Source: Helianthus annuus | Taxonomy: Eukaryota > Streptophyta > Magnoliopsida > Asterales > Asteraceae | Direction of reading: 5' to 3' | Length of the DNA: 64,000 bases | Assembly: GCF_002127325.2 (NCBI RefSeq) | Contig: NC_035448.2 | Coordinates: forward strand, 7,712,915 to 7,776,914 | Shown here: positions 1-11,797 of the stretch, in pieces | How the letters are laid out: each line of letters begins with the position of its first letter | Position numbering within the stretch: position 1 is the first letter of the stretch | Notes under the pieces: generated by a model | What the model saw: the letters and a program-made list of their open reading frames with translations, nothing else | Databases searched by the model: none | What the model was told of the DNA's origin: nothing | Made by a program: the position numbers and the translations under genes

Positions 1-1482
1 GTAAGAACACTTGGATATATTTTCAATCTTGTGATGTTTAATAAAAACCAAGCAAGTTTGTTAATATTTATCTTTAAAGCCATGAGTCGCTATGCTCTTT
101 TGGCCACTTGGGGAAAACAAACCCTTGATGGGTCGTTAACTAAAAGATTTTGGATAATCTTAAGGTATGTGTAAACGACTTTAAGTAATTAATCACCACA
201 CTAAAAGTGAATTTCCTGAACTCTTAAAAATAAATCATCAACCTAGTATTAGTTAAGTTAAACATTCATGTTTTCTATGTTTATGTAGTAACCAACATGT
301 TAATTGCTTGGAAGAGGGTTAGAGATGTGGTTCGAGACTTCGGGTTTGGTAATTTTTGCCTCATCGTGAGGGAAAAATCTAAAATTTGAGCACTTGGTCT
401 TTTCATCTCCACTACTCTTGAGGAGATAGCACCAAATCATGAGGTCCATAGTGGTTGATGGACTAGACCACTTATGAGTAATTATTACTTAATACTAAAC
501 CCCAATAATGGGTAAGTATTGAGTTGATGGATTTCTACGGTACTTATTTCCATTGTTATGGGCTTGATTCCGACATTGCAGATGGTCGCCCTACTGCGTT
601 TTTTCAATAATGTTGAGATATAACAACGCCCACAAAATTGGGTCCTCCGACTGAATGGCATTATCACACATATTTTACATTCTTCTAAGAACGATTTTAG
701 GTGGTTGTTTTGCAGAGTACTTGGAACAACTTCCTGAAGAGGCATATGATTTGGTACCCTTTTACCGGAACCATTTCATCTATCATATAGTAATCTTTTG
801 TAAGTCCATAATCGACTAAGTTAACATTAACATCAAGGGGGAGTTAAACCCAAGTGACCATTTCTTTAAACTGTTTTCCGAAACCAACTACCCTTGATTT
901 CTTTGTTTTTATGTTATTTTTATATCAAACAAATCATCTCTTTTTACAGATTTGACTAGACGTTGACGACATTCCCGTACTAAAAGTTTACTTTGGTTCA
1001 ATGTCTTAGTAATTTTTTTACATCCAGCTAATTATGAGTCTGGATTAGAGTTTTTGTAAGGTGTCTATTATGAGCTTTGCAGCTTTTATAGCAAGTGTGC
1101 TCAACGACTCAACGTGAACCTTGAAGCATCCCCTGATGATGAGAATGAAACTTCAAAAGTTGTTGTATTTGGAATATATAACAATCTAAGAGGTCCTTTA
1201 AACTTAGAAATTGAAAACAAATGAGAATCTTTACATATGTTATTCACCTAATCATATGTGGGTCGAAAGTCATCCAAACTACATTTCAAATGCATACAAT
1301 CTGTTTGATAATTTGATGCAAAAAAGTCATATTTATTTCAATGTTGTGAAAACCTAACCGAAACGGTTCATATTGGCATTGGTTTTGGAACCAATTTTGA
1401 GTTTCTTTGTGCAAAAATACATATTATTTTAGATTAGAAGATTTAAACAAAGAACATAGTTTGGTGATTCATACTCATATTA
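1..1482. other. AT-rich degenerate sequence, no gene recognised
   Basis: No reading frame here carries a family motif I can recognise; the longest open frames are under 90 codons with no similarity visible by eye. A short stretch near 80-100 reading AAAGCCATGAGTCGCTA resembles a stretch at 4548-4563 inside the LTR-like insertion further right, so part of this region may be old LTR material. I see no RNA gene or regulatory site that I can support. Confidence 0.4.
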
Positions 1483-1890
1483 TAACGCCCTGCTTCTTCG
1501 TACTTTCCATAATTGGAAAACATTGTTTTGTATTTCTATTTTTGGAAGTCTTGTATTCTTGTAATCGTCTTTTCGTTGTAAAATCCGAGACTTGGATCAT
1601 AAATAAAATTCGTATTTCTTTAAATTCATGTTCTACATGTTCATACATTTGAAACAATCATACATGTTATACTTTATTTGTAAATCATGCGAAAATGTGT
1701 CATACTTACAAATACGTGACATACATGCTCAATTCATGCAAATTCGATACTTATTCTTGACATCCATACTTATTCGTACTTGTTTATTATTTACTTTTAT
1801 GTTCTAATTGCATTTCATACCCTTTCAATACACCATTTATGCTTAAAAGACCATATAACACCTTAAAACATTCATATATGAGAGTATAAG
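1483..1890. repeat. Possible LTR fragment
   Basis: The block opens with TAACGCCCTGCTTCTTCG, close to the TGTAACGCC type of LTR start, and continues with a T-rich stretch followed by GAGACTTGGATCATAAATAAA, which looks like the polyadenylation part of a plant LTR. It ends exactly where the next repeat begins at 1891. No second LTR or primer-binding site is visible, so this is a fragment at best. Confidence 0.3.
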
Positions 1891-2508
1891 TGTCACAACC
1901 CCCGACCCCTATCCCGGGAGCGGGCACCGCGAGTATCCAGATGTGTGGTATCGGTGTTTATTAGTTTAGCAGCGGAATACATCAGGACCGTAGTTAGGAA
2001 ATATTTTTATCAGAGTAAAACACCAAACTTTTTATAATAATAAATCATTGGGATAAAACCCAAGTTCATTTGACAATACATTTGTAGGGGTAAACCCTAA
2101 TTATTGAAAACAAAAACTCCTTTTTAGTTAGGTAACTTTTATAGCCACTTTTCCAAGCCTTCAGTGCTCTCCAGCTGGCTTCTATTGGCTTTCACATTTT
2201 GTTACCTGGAACGCATTTTAAAACATTTTATCAGCAAGAAATACTGGCGAGTGCATCCCAGTTTAATCAAAACAACTTTTATAGTTTCATAGTATTGAGA
2301 GCGATTACATGTTTATATCTACACAATTACTCATTCAGTACTGTCAATCCTGACTGGTGGGTCATATTACTCATTGGCTAACTCTTTGTCCAATGGTAAC
2401 GTCTTTCACATTTTGTATACAAAACCCCAACATACCGGTAGTAATTGAAGAATACATAGACTCAATCACTGTTAATTATATTTTAAAACATTTTGAGGTT
2501 TTGTAAAA
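1891..2508 (+). repeat. TGTCACAACCCCCGACC repeat, copy 1
   Basis: This is the first of three copies of one repeat in the left 9 kb. It begins with TG and the GC-rich words CCCCGACCCC and CCGGGAGCGGG, then GCAGCGGAATACATCAGGACC, and ends abruptly where a second copy starts at 2509. Copy 3 (7973-8763) is in the opposite orientation and longer. The TG start and repeated occurrence fit an LTR or another transposon end; family unknown. Strand is relative orientation only. Confidence 0.6.
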
Positions 2509-2993
2509 TGTTGCAGCCCCCGACCCCTACCCCGGGAGCGGGAGCCGCAAGATCCAGATTAGTGGTATTGGTGTTTATTAATGTGGCAGCGGAATACATC
2601 AGGACCGTAGTTAGGAAATATTTTTATCAGAGTATAACACCAAACTTTTATAATAATCAATCTTTGGAATAAAAGCCCAAGTTCATTTAACAGTACATTT
2701 GTAGGGATAAACCAAAATTATTGAAAACAAAAACTCCTTTCTATTTAGGTAACTTTTATAGCCACTTTTTCAATCCTTCAGTGCTCTCCAGCTAGCTTCT
2801 ATTGGCTTTCAAATTTTGTTACCTGAAACACATTTTAAAAACATTTTATCAGCAAGAAATATCGGCGAGTGCATCCCAGTTTAATCAAAAAGTTTATCAC
2901 TTTTACAGTATTGAGGGCATCCGTAATTACATTTGGTTATATCTATCCAATTACCCTTTTCTCCTGGTATTGTCTTTCCTGACTGGTTGGTCA
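2509..2993 (+). repeat. TGTCACAACCCCCGACC repeat, copy 2 (truncated)
   Basis: This is a head-to-tail second copy of the 1891 repeat, beginning TGTTGCAGCCCCCGACC. It matches copy 1 up to about 2993 (shared words include AGCAAGAAATA and TCCTGACTGG). It then stops where minus-strand protease coding sequence of the Athila/Tat-lineage element begins, so that element or a deletion truncated it. Confidence 0.6.
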
Positions 2994-2994
2994 A

Positions 2995-3939
2995 ACATTG
3001 ATGCGGGCATGAGATTGATGCTAGCCCCAAGGTCGGCTAGTGCATTTCGTAGGGGTGATCCTTCAATGGAACAAGGGATGGTGAAGCTTCCGGGGTTGAT
3101 TTTCTTTTGTGGGAGTTTGTTGAGGAGTACGGCGGAGCATTCTTCACTTAAGTTGACCAATTGCAATGTTTCAATCTTTCTTTTGTGGGTGAGGAAGTCT
3201 CTCATGAATTTTGAGTAGTTCGGTATTTGTGTGAGGACTTCTACAAATGGAAGATTGATGTGCAATTGTTTTAGCAAGTTTATGAATTTTGTGAATTGCC
3301 CGTCGGTCTTTTGGCGAAGTAACCGACCGGGGTAGGGTACCGAGGTGTTTTTGGTGGGTTCGGGATTTTGTGGGGGAGTTGTTTCTTTGTGGGTTGAGGG
3401 TGAGTTTGTGGTTTGGTTGGGTGGATTATTGTTGGTTGGGGATAGTGGGGTTTCCTCGGGGCCTACGGTTTAATTTCTCAGTGTTATGAGGTGTACTTGC
3501 GCCTTCAGATTGGTTTTAGTATTGCTGGGTAATGCGCCTTGTGGTCTCTCGGAGAAATTCTGGGCTAGTTGACTTAGTTGTTTTTCAATGTTTTGAATAC
3601 TAGCTTGTTGGTTTCTAATGTTGGATTCCGTTTGTAGGAATCGATTCGAGTACCTTTTTCAGTTTCGGAGACGAGGTGTGTGATGAGGTCTTCGAGCCTC
3701 TCCCGTCCCCCTTGTTGTTGTTGTTGAGAGAAATTTTGTGACTCATTTCTTGGTTGTTGTTGAAAGTTTGTTCGTTGATTTTGATTTTGTTGGTTACTAC
3801 TATTTCTGAGCTCCCTCCAACCAAGGTTAGGGTGATTACGCCATCCTTGGTTGTAGGTACCCGTTGGGGGATCCGACGACCTAGGTCTATGACGGGTGGT
3901 CCGTAGGACAACCCTTAAAAGGCTTAATACAACGCACAT
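2995..3939 (-). pseudogene. gag C-terminal part and aspartic protease remnant
   Basis: Minus-strand frames read a Gln/Asn-rich gag tail (TYNQGWRNHPNLGW, then many Q and N) followed by the region before and including the protease. Words such as LKQLHINLPF, ECSAVLLNKLP, GSFTIPC and DLGASINLMP are typical of Athila/Tat-lineage Ty3 elements; DLGAS is the protease active-site motif in this group. The gag tail runs in two frames (3574-3939 and 3615-3911), so there is at least one frameshift, and the stretch 3278-3573 contains stops. The protein is cut at the active site by the junction near 2994. It is not functional. Confidence 0.75.
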
Positions 3940-3949
3940 TCTGCATTTT

Positions 3950-5190
3950 ATCCGGTTATTTGCTTGAATTAGGTAATCACAAGATGTTGATGATGCAGGT
4001 GTTTAAGTGTGCAAGATGCGGGTTTTAGGAAGCTTGAACGGATACTAGAAGTTGGCATAATCAAGATGTGAGGGAACCAAGTGAAATGAAGGAAACAAGA
4101 GCAAAAGACCACTCAGCGCCGTAACCTACGGCTACTGTCGTAGGCTACGGCACCTTGACATTTGCCAATAATGATCGCCGTAAGACAGGGGAGATGTGCC
4201 GTAAAAGAACATTGATCACCGTAAGCTACGGTGATCTGGCGTAGCTTACGGCGCTGTGATGAATGATTGGGATATGCTGCTTGCCGTAAGCTACGGCCCT
4301 GTGGCGTAGCTTACGGCGCCGACTGGGTTCAAGTTGTAACTTCCGCATTGATTGGCCTTTTTATGGAGCATTATGGAGTTCAATCATGTGTTTTTCGGTT
4401 ACAAGCTGGTGGTGAACGAGGTTGGGCATAAATTAGAGACTTAGAAGCTTGAGAAAACATCTTGGAACTATCTTTCACTAAATCTTTATCTAGCTTTTGT
4501 TGGTGAACAATATTTTTCCATTTTTTTTCTTGCATTATGTTAGCTAAAGCCATGAGTGGCTAGATACTTGGATGATTATCTTGTGTTGAAGGTTTGTGGT
4601 AGACTTTTGTGTTTTTATTTATATTTCTAGAATAACAATTCCTTTTCATTTGAATTGATTGTTATGGTGTATAATTGGTTGTTAGTAACTTGTTGATTCT
4701 TATGTTGAACTAATTAGAAACCATACGTTCTTGGTGCCGTTGGTAATCGAGATATCATGGGTATAGTTAGGTTTGGGTAAGGGTTGATTGATCATCGGGT
4801 GATAACCTCACGTTCTCGGAATCTGAGTACTTAGTCCCCTTTCATCACTGCAATTGGTTATACATGAACTATGTCTATGTAGTTCTTTCTAGTTGAATGT
4901 TAACACAAAAGTTGAAACAAACCGGATACTCAAGATAGTCGTTTATTTCTCAACTGTTTACAATCCAAATTTTCATTTTGCAAATTAGTTAATTAATCTT
5001 AGTTTTTAAAACCAATCAAAGCAAACCAACTCTTGAATTTTATTTTTCTTGCAATTAGTTTAATTTAGTTAACTTAGAGAAGCACTTCAAATAGCACATT
5101 TTCCACAAACTCCCTGTGTTCGATACCCACTTGCCACTATTTACATAGTTGTTCTTGGGATTAAATTTGCGTGACCATGACATCACGTCA
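3950..5190. mobile_element. LTR-like insertion within gag (possible solo LTR)
   Basis: The gag reading frames stop on either side of this block, which has no coding similarity. It contains about seven GCCGTAAGCTACGGC-type words in both orientations (4117-4320), then a T-rich stretch and the sequence CCCTGTGTTCGATACCC near its right end, a phrase I associate with the 3' part of Athila/Tat-type LTRs. The right end CATGACATCA and a left TGATGATGC would give TG..CA ends, but I could not find a clean 5-bp target-site duplication, so the edges are approximate. Confidence 0.5.
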
Positions 5191-5204
5191 GTCTATTATC
5201 AATC

Positions 5205-6225
5205 TAGTTTACCCTTTCCGTTTGATTTTCCATTTCTTTCATACAACTCCAATTTTCTTGTGGCCCACTACACCTTTCACAAGCCATAACCGAGGCCGTT
5301 TTTGCCATTTCTAACTTTTTGATTTTGAAGATAGGGCCTCGATTTGGGCTTGTAAAAAGGTGCTCTCATCTACTTTATGATCGCCCGGGGCAATAGATTT
5401 TGAGCCTCGGGGGTGTGCCATTGAAAATTGTTTTGAGCAATTTCTTCGATTTGATTATAAATTTCATTTGGGCAACGATTACCTAGGAGTCCCCCGGAGC
5501 TTGAGTCGAGTGTTTGTCTCGTGTGTGGCAACAACCCATTATAGAAAGTGGATACTTATTGCCACACTGCAAGACCATGATGAGGACATTTCCTCAATAG
5601 CTCCTTGAATCTTTCTCAAGTTTCATATAAGGATTCCTAGTCCTCTTGTGAATATGTATCGATTTTAATAATTAATTTACGGTTTTAGAGGGTGGGAAAT
5701 ACTTATATAGAAATTTTTGGGCAAGTTCATCCGAAGTGTTTACCGAACCACTTGGGAGGGTGTTTAGCCAAGCCTTAGCTCGGTCTTTTAGTGAAAATGG
5801 AAACATTCGGAGGCGGATGGTGTCGTTTGAAGCCCCTTTGATCCGGAAAGTGTCACATATTTCCAAAAAGTTGGTAATATGTAAATGGGGATCTTCATCA
5901 GCTAGGCCATGGAAGGTTAAATCAAATGCGGCCGAAGTTCGAAGTTGTTGGCATCGACATTCGGTGCATTGATGGCGGCTCCGAGATTACCGACTGTGAG
6001 CCGTAGGTAATCCATTAGGGTACACTGATCCGCCATTGGGAGTTGGTCCCCCGAAGCCTTCTCTTGATTTTTGGCTTTTAGTCTTTTTCTTAGAAAGCGT
6101 TCGAGTTCGTCTAGAGGTTCTTTTATGTCTTTATTGGAACTGGAGCTCATGCACTGCGTAGAGAGTTCAGGCCTTGCGATTGAGTTCCAAGTCCTGCGAT
6201 AAAAACAAAAAAGAATGTCTGTCAG
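5205..6225 (-). pseudogene. gag N-terminal part, Athila/Tat lineage
   Basis: On the minus strand the frame from about 6225 reads an acidic and basic N-terminal segment and then LMDYLRLTVGNLGAAINAP, a hallmark of Athila/Tat gag. After a frame change near 5910 it continues FLEICDTFRIKGASND, RLRMFPFSLKDRAKAWLN and LAQKFLYKYFPPSKT (5866-5672), the conserved retrotransposon gag domain. Downstream to about 5250 the frame has stops, and a CERCSGPQ fragment resembles the cysteine pair before the gag tail. The product would be the capsid-type protein packaging element RNA; frameshifts and stops make it dead. Confidence 0.75.
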
Positions 6226-6454
6226 ATCTCTCACCACGGCCCCGTGGTCACTGACCACGACCCGTGGTCGTGGTTACAGTAGCTGTTTTCTGGATCCCAG
6301 TTACTGGGGAGTTCAGCACAGCCTCGTGGTGCACCGCCACGACCCCGTGGTTACTCGTTTGTAACTCAGAAAACAAAAACTGCCAGTAAGAATGATGGGC
6401 ACGGCCCCATGTCCGACCGAGCACGGCCCATGCTAAGTTCTGCAGAAACTGAAA

Positions 6455-7972
6455 AATTAACATTAAACACACACTTGGGCAAGTGCACCCATCGTGAGCA
6501 TAGTATAGCGTTGGTAAGATACCGAGGTCGTCCAAGGACACAAGAGCTTTTAGTACCAGTTTATCTTCAACGTTTCACCAACTTAAATTTTTGAGAAAAG
6601 TTTTGAAACATGAAAATAAAAACTAAAAAATAAAAAGATAAATAAAATAAAAATAGATAGACAAGATAGAATCACTTGGATCCAACTCGTCTTTAATGTA
6701 TCCTTTGATGATTTTCGCACTTTCAGACTTTTTAAGAGATTATCTTAGTTATAGTAGTAGGCCCCTCTTTTGAAGGTTACGTTACCCTCGGCTAAGTGGT
6801 TTGAGTCAGCAAGGATACAATCTCAAGAAGCCAGTTTAAAGTATTAATAGTAGTTTACATATGAGGGGTTCAATCTATTTGCACCCCTGCCATCCAATAC
6901 CAGTGGGTATTGAAGGAGGTCCTAGTAAGCTTGAACCAGGTCCTCGCAGGATCTATACACTGAACGAGACAAGAACTTTATCAAACCATTCCCCTAACCC
7001 CCGACCAGGTAGTCAACGTGCCTTTATATATACCGTAAAGACACGAATGATGTAATCTTTTACTTTAGATAGACAGTAAAGTAACCTCAAGATACCACAG
7101 AAAAACGATAAAGAAAATTCACCTTCAACATAAGAAACTAGTTATTAAAGTCACTAATACAAACCCAAATAAAAAGTGCCAAAAGATTAAAAATCAAAAG
7201 TAATACAATAAAGACTCGTCTTCACTAAGTGATGTAAGAGGCTTAACCAAACATGGCCTTTGATTGGCAAGAACCCTTACAATCAATATTGGATCCCGAG
7301 ACTACTACACACTCTAAAGATGGATGATAGATGATGGTGGTGGGTGTTGGTGTTGTAGTGGTGGCAAAGTGGGTGAGTAGTGGTTGACCAACGGACGCCT
7401 TTGAAGTGAACCAAGCACCCCTATTTATAGCCTGCACAAAGCTCTGGCCACGGCCCCGTGTCCGGCGGGCACGCCCCATGGCCAGCCTTTTCTCTTCCTT
7501 CATTAATTGCAATTATTAGCAGAGGGCCCCACACGACCTCGTGTCTCCTGGGCACGTCCCCGTGGTCAACTCTTATCTGTGCTATCAAGATTATGTGTAT
7601 CTTTGCGTTGACCACGCCCCGTGTTGAGCTGGGCACGCCCCCGTGGTGGATGTGGAAGCTTCTAAAGGTTTGTCTTTTGTGTAGGTTCCTGACCACGCCC
7701 CATGCCTAGCTGGGCATGGCCTCGTGGTCAGGCTTCTGTTGCCTTGTTTTTGCTTTGGGGATGCTGCCGAGGGGTCGGGCATGTCACGTTTATTCCTTCT
7801 TTATGTATTTATGTTGGTTTTGGCTGCTTATTTGCTCCTTTTGTTCTTTTAAGCTCGTTTGGTCCTGTAAATTCAAAAGGAAGAAAGAAACACGCTTTTT
7901 CCAACACTAGTACTAAAAAGGTTAGTTTTATGCCTCATTTGATGTAATTTATGTGTTGCATTTTGCACACAT
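6455..7972 (-). repeat. 5' LTR of the truncated Athila/Tat element
   Basis: The LTR starts on the minus strand at 7972 with TGATGTGTGCAAAATGC and is collinear with the plus-strand LTR at 60984-62653: both have CACGGGGCCGTG-type words upstream of a TATAAATAGG box, then ATCCAATACC and GGTCCTGCAAGG-type words, and the TTCTTGGACGACCTCGG stretch near the end. This copy lacks the final ~100 bp. It carries one copy of a block that is tandemly doubled in the 60984 LTR. Confidence 0.75.
7422..7429 (-). promoter_or_regulatory. TATA box of the LTR promoter
   Basis: TATAAATA on the minus strand, followed by GGGGTGCTTGG, sits at the same relative place as TATAAATA at 61450 in the related LTR. The palindromic CACGGGGCCGTG-type words lie just upstream (7440-7740). 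Confidence 0.55.
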
Positions 7973-8763
7973 CAAGTTCTATCTCGTGTTGTATGGCTAA
8001 GGTGAGTTGGGTTATCTTACTAACACGTGTGCATTGTTTAATTTTACTAGATAATAACCAGGAAAATCATCAGGAAGCTATAATATTGTCTAAGTCAGCA
8101 ATGTGAGTCATTCTCTTTTTCTACCAAACTGTTTTACCAAAACCTCAAATGTTTTCAATTATACTTAACAGTGATTGAGTCTATGTATTCTACAATTGTT
8201 GCCGGTATGTGGGGTTTTGTATACACTACTTGTAATCCGTTACTATTGGACGACGAGCTAGCCAATGAGTAACATGACCACAGTCATGGAACTGTGGAAC
8301 AGTAAAATGACAAATACTGAATGAGTATATTGGTAGATATAAACATTGTAATCGCTCTCAATACTTTAAAGTTATAAAAGCTGTTTTGATTAAACTGGGA
8401 TGCACTCGCCAGTATTTCTTGCTGATAAAATCTTTTTAAAATGCATTTCAGGTAACTTAATGTGAAGCTAATAAAAGCCAGCTGGAGAGCTCTGAAGGCT
8501 TAAAGAAGTGCCTATAAAAGTTACCTATATAAAAAAAGGAGTTTATGTTTTCAATAATTAGGGGTTATCCCTATAAATGTATTGTAAATGAAACTTGGGT
8601 TTATCCCATTTATTTATTATAAAAGTTTGGTATTTTAAACTCTGATAATATTTCCTAACTACGGTCCTGATGTATAAATTCCGCTGCCAAATTAATAAAC
8701 ACCGATACCACTTGACTGGCTCGCGGCACCCGCTCCCGGGGTAGGGGTCGGGGGCTGCGACAC
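7973..8763 (-). repeat. TGTCACAACCCCCGACC repeat, copy 3 (inverted)
   Basis: Read on the minus strand from 8763 this begins TGTCGCAGCCCCCGACC and follows copy 1 through GCAGCGGAAT, the AGCAAGAAATACTGGCG stretch and the TAGACTCAATCACTG stretch. It then extends beyond copy 1 to the edge of the Athila/Tat LTR at 7972. It is the longest copy. Copies 1-2 and 3 are in inverted orientation around the Athila/Tat element. Confidence 0.6.
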
Positions 8764-9541
8764 CAAACACCAGTCAATGGTGTGCGGTCAGGATGTAGGT
8801 CACACCGTTGTGTATGTGGGCACATTTGAAGTGTGCGGCTGGACACATTCACTTCCCATGTGCGGCTGGATTTTTGTTTATTTAATACACATATATAGGT
8901 TGGAGTGTGCGGCTGCCCATTGTTGCCGAAGAGGTGTGCGGTTGGTTTTAATAAACATAATAATAATTAATTCTTTATATTTACACATCTCACAATATTT
9001 ACACATCTCACAATATTTAAACACATAGTCACATATTCTACATAATAAATTCTACCTTATTAACTTTACAAGATCACGTCGTAATTGGAACGAAAAGAAA
9101 TGTTATGAAGTTAAAGGTGAAACGTACGAGTTGTCACACCATTAGAGGCCAATATGTTAATAGTTGGGACTGCCAGTGATTATTTTTGAAGTTGGGACTG
9201 TTGGCGGCCAAAGACGAAAAGTTTGAATTATTAAAATCCAATATTACTTTTTTTTAACCTTTTAGTTTGTTGTGTATAAACTGTAAAGGAATTTTGTCTA
9301 ATAATCTACATCACCATGCGTGTCAATGTGCGCCCTAATCTTTTTTTAGTGTTTCGATCATTACACTTTATTGCGTCACGTCAGCGCAAGAGTAAGACCA
9401 ACCTTAAGCCACGTATACAGAATGATACGAGATTCTTGCGCCACATCGGTTATTTGATCAATGACCAAATGATAAAATTAAAATTCAAAGACCATTTTTA
9501 CAACATTAACCGTTAACAATTCTTCTTTATTTTTTCCCCAA
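8764..9541. other. Intergenic, short GTGTGCGGCTGG motif cluster
   Basis: No gene is recognised. Between 8779 and 8950 the word GTGTGCGG recurs five times, followed by CTGG, TCAGG, CTGCC or TTGG. The rest is AT-rich with no open frame carrying a known motif. Confidence 0.4.
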
Positions 9542-9550
9542 AATAAAATA

Positions 9551-10082
9551 GGGAAATTGGCCTGTTATAATCCCACCTAGACCTTATTGGCCATTAATAA
9601 TCCCACCTCAGAATATTCCCCCCACCAGTCCCACCTTTCACCTATTTTTCCTACAATGGTCCCCTGTTAAAAAAACTTAATGGAGTTAAGCTTTTTTCCA
9701 AATTACAAACAGATTTTTAGGGCTTTTGATTAAAACGACGATACGAGTCCATAAATGTAAAACTTACCTCGAGACGGTGCTCCAAACGATGAAAACGACA
9801 CTTCAATTCGGGTGTTTAAATTTCCAATTAACCAAAATCAAGTCACTTGGAGCACCATTTCTAAGTAAGTTTTACATCAATGAACGCGTATCATAGTTTT
9901 GATCAAAAGCCCTAAAAAATCTGTTTGTAATTTGGAAAAAAACTTAACTCCGTTAAGTTTTTTTAACGGGGGACCATTGTAGGAAAAATAGGTGAAAGGT
10001 GGGACTGGTGGGGGGAATATTCTAAGGTGAGATTATTAAAGGCCAATAAGTTTTAGGTGGGATTATTACAGGCCAATTCCCC
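9551..10082. mobile_element. Fold-back MITE, Mutator-like (9-bp TSD)
   Basis: The ends are inverted copies: GGGAAATTGGCCTG at the left and CAGGCCAATTCCCC at the right. Pairing continues for roughly 200 bp per arm (for example the words CCCCCCACCAGTCCCACC and CCTACAATGGTCCCC recur as reverse complements), so the element can fold on itself. It is flanked by a perfect 9-bp direct repeat AATAAAATA (9542-9550 and 10083-10091), the length made by Mutator-like transposases. There is no coding capacity. Confidence 0.85.
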
Positions 10083-10091
10083 AATAAAATA

Positions 10092-10401
10092 AAAAGGTGG
10101 GAGAAATAGTTTGTCACTTGTCAGGTTAAAGGAAGTAGGGTATGGGGGATGGCTCGGGGCCGTCGTCGGTTGGCGGGGCACGGCTACACCGCTCTCTTAG
10201 GGCTCGTCGCGGCACAACCGTAGTCCAAGGGACGACGCCGACGCTCCTCTTTTCAATTATTGTCGTTGAACGACTATTTAAAAAAAAAAACAATTTTATT
10301 TATTCTATAAACCATTCAACCCCTTCTATTTTTACAAAAAAAAAAAAAAACCTCACCCACGCTCTCTAAAATTCTCATACTCTCTCAAAAAAAATCACAC
10401 A
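10092..10401 (+). other. 5' region of the Harbinger-like transposase gene
   Basis: A GC-rich stretch (10145-10250) is followed by A/T runs and a CTCTCTAAAATTCTC stretch resembling a plant 5' untranslated region, leading to the ATG at 10402. I could not identify the terminal inverted repeat of the transposon with confidence. Confidence 0.35.
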
Positions 10402-11659
10402 ATGTCTTCTTCATCTTCGTGGTTTACGTCATCTTCGGGTGAAACCAATCAGTTTTTTGTAAACGTCATAATGCATGCGGCACAGATGAACATTGCGAAG
10501 GAAGAAGATGAAGAAACAACGTCACAACCACGAATTAGGCAAGCAACCATAAACAGAGACTGAGAAGGTTAGCTTATATTTGTATTTATAGATTTATTTA
10601 TACACTCACTTAGTATGTCGTTATATTATTTTTATGTCGTTACGATATTTTTTATTTGTATTGTACTTGTAGGAATGAGCCCACGATAGATTGGTGGTGG
10701 ATTACTTTACCGACGAACCCTTGTACAAGGCTGCGATGTTTAAACGTCGGTTCCGAATGACTCGTCGACTGTTCTTACGTATAGCCGATGATGTGTCGAG
10801 GTTTGACCCTTTTTTACATTAGGATTCGATGCTAAAGGCAAAGGGGTTTCACCACTTTACAGAAATGCACAGCGGCAAATTCGCCAACTGGATTACGGGA
10901 CGACAGTTGATGCGTGGGACGAGTATTTAAAGATGTCTGAAAGAACTGCACAAGAATGTTTGTACAACTTTTGCAATTGTGTGGTGAAGTTGTATAGTAA
11001 GAAATATTTGTGAAAACCAAACGCTAATGAGGTCCAAAAATTGTATCAATTCCACAAAGAAATGCATGGTTTCCAAGAATACTCGGAAACATTGATTGCA
11101 TGCACTGGCCGTGGCAGAATTGCCCTAATGCATGGAGAGGTCAATTTACGCGAGGCGATCATGGACATCTAACAATAATACTAGAGGCTTCTGCGTCACA
11201 AGATCTGTGGATTTGGCATGCTTTCTTTGGTGTTCCTAGTTCGAATAACGACCTTAACCTCATCCATAAATCAGAGATCTTCAACAATGTGATAGAAGGA
11301 ACCGGTCCAGACACCAGATTTACAGTTTCAGGGGTGGAATACAGGCGCGATTATTATCTTGCTAATGGAATATACCCATCCTACTCTACAATCATTAAAA
11401 CTATTATGCACCAGTCAGACGAAAAAACAAAGATAATACGGTAAATGAAGACGAATGTAGAGCGATTTGTGAGTATGACGAAAATACGGTTAAGGAGAAT
11501 TATGTTCCGATAAGTCAGGAACAACAAGATTGAAACACATTATCGTTACATAACGAGTACATATATGAAAACCTTAAAGCGGACTTGGTGGAAAACATTT
11601 GGAACAACGCACACAACGAACCCAATGATGACGCAAACGACGACCCAAATGGCGGCTAG
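10402..11659 (+). pseudogene. PIF/Harbinger transposase (HARBI1-like) pseudogene
   Basis: Translation begins MSSSSSWFTSSSGE at 10402 and reaches a stop at TGA 10561. A probable intron (about 10569-10672, GT..AG) follows. Then come DYFTDEPLYKAAMFKRRFRM and TRRLFLRIADDVSRFDPF, then DAKGKGVSPLYRNAQRQIRQ with a later TGA and a frameshift near 11085. The catalytic part follows: GNIDCMHWPWQNCPNAW with the first Asp of the DDE triad, then GDHGHLTIILEA, SQDLWIWHAFFGVPSSNNDL and YYLANGIYPSY (11100-11444). The tail after the stop at 11442 still reads NLKADLVENIWN, ending TAG at 11659. Plant PIF/Harbinger transposases are ~350-400 aa and need a Myb-like partner, which is not seen here. Several stops and a frameshift make it inactive. 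Confidence 0.85.
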
Positions 11660-11753
11660 TATTTTTTTATTTAAGTTTTTTTTTGAAGTTTAGATTTTAT
11701 CTTTTTAATATAATGTATGCTATATTATTAATTTTAGTGTTTAATTTAATTTT

Positions 11754-11759
<6 letters not shown>

Positions 11760-11793
<34 letters not shown>
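11760..11793. repeat. (TA)n microsatellite
   Basis: About 16 uninterrupted TA dinucleotides. Confidence 0.95.

Positions 11794-11796
<3 letters not shown>

Positions 11797-11797
<1 letters not shown>

Larger units (their letters stand above)
2994..7972 (-). mobile_element. Truncated Athila/Tat-lineage Ty3/gypsy element
   Basis: Read on the minus strand from 7972 downward, the order is LTR (7972 to about 6455), a leader rich in CACGG..CCGTG words (about 6455-6226), gag (6225 down to about 3560) and aspartic protease (ending near 2995). The LTR start TGATGTGTGCAAAATGC matches the LTR beginning at 60984. The end of the LTR and the primer-binding site are deleted: homology to the 60984 copy stops near 6455, before the last ~100 bp. 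Everything downstream of protease (RT, RNase H, integrase, 3' LTR) is missing. An LTR-like insertion interrupts gag at about 3950-5190. Confidence 0.75.

Noticed and set aside
1407..1652. 81-codon plus frame with a hydrophobic stretch
   Set aside because: It lies over an LTR-like fragment, has no motif, and an antisense frame overlaps it.
2994..8763. The inverted TGTCACAACCCCCGACC copies as terminal inverted repeats of one element
   Set aside because: Copies 1 and 2 are in tandem on the left, lengths differ, and the interior is a truncated Athila/Tat element with its own LTR; independent insertions fit better.
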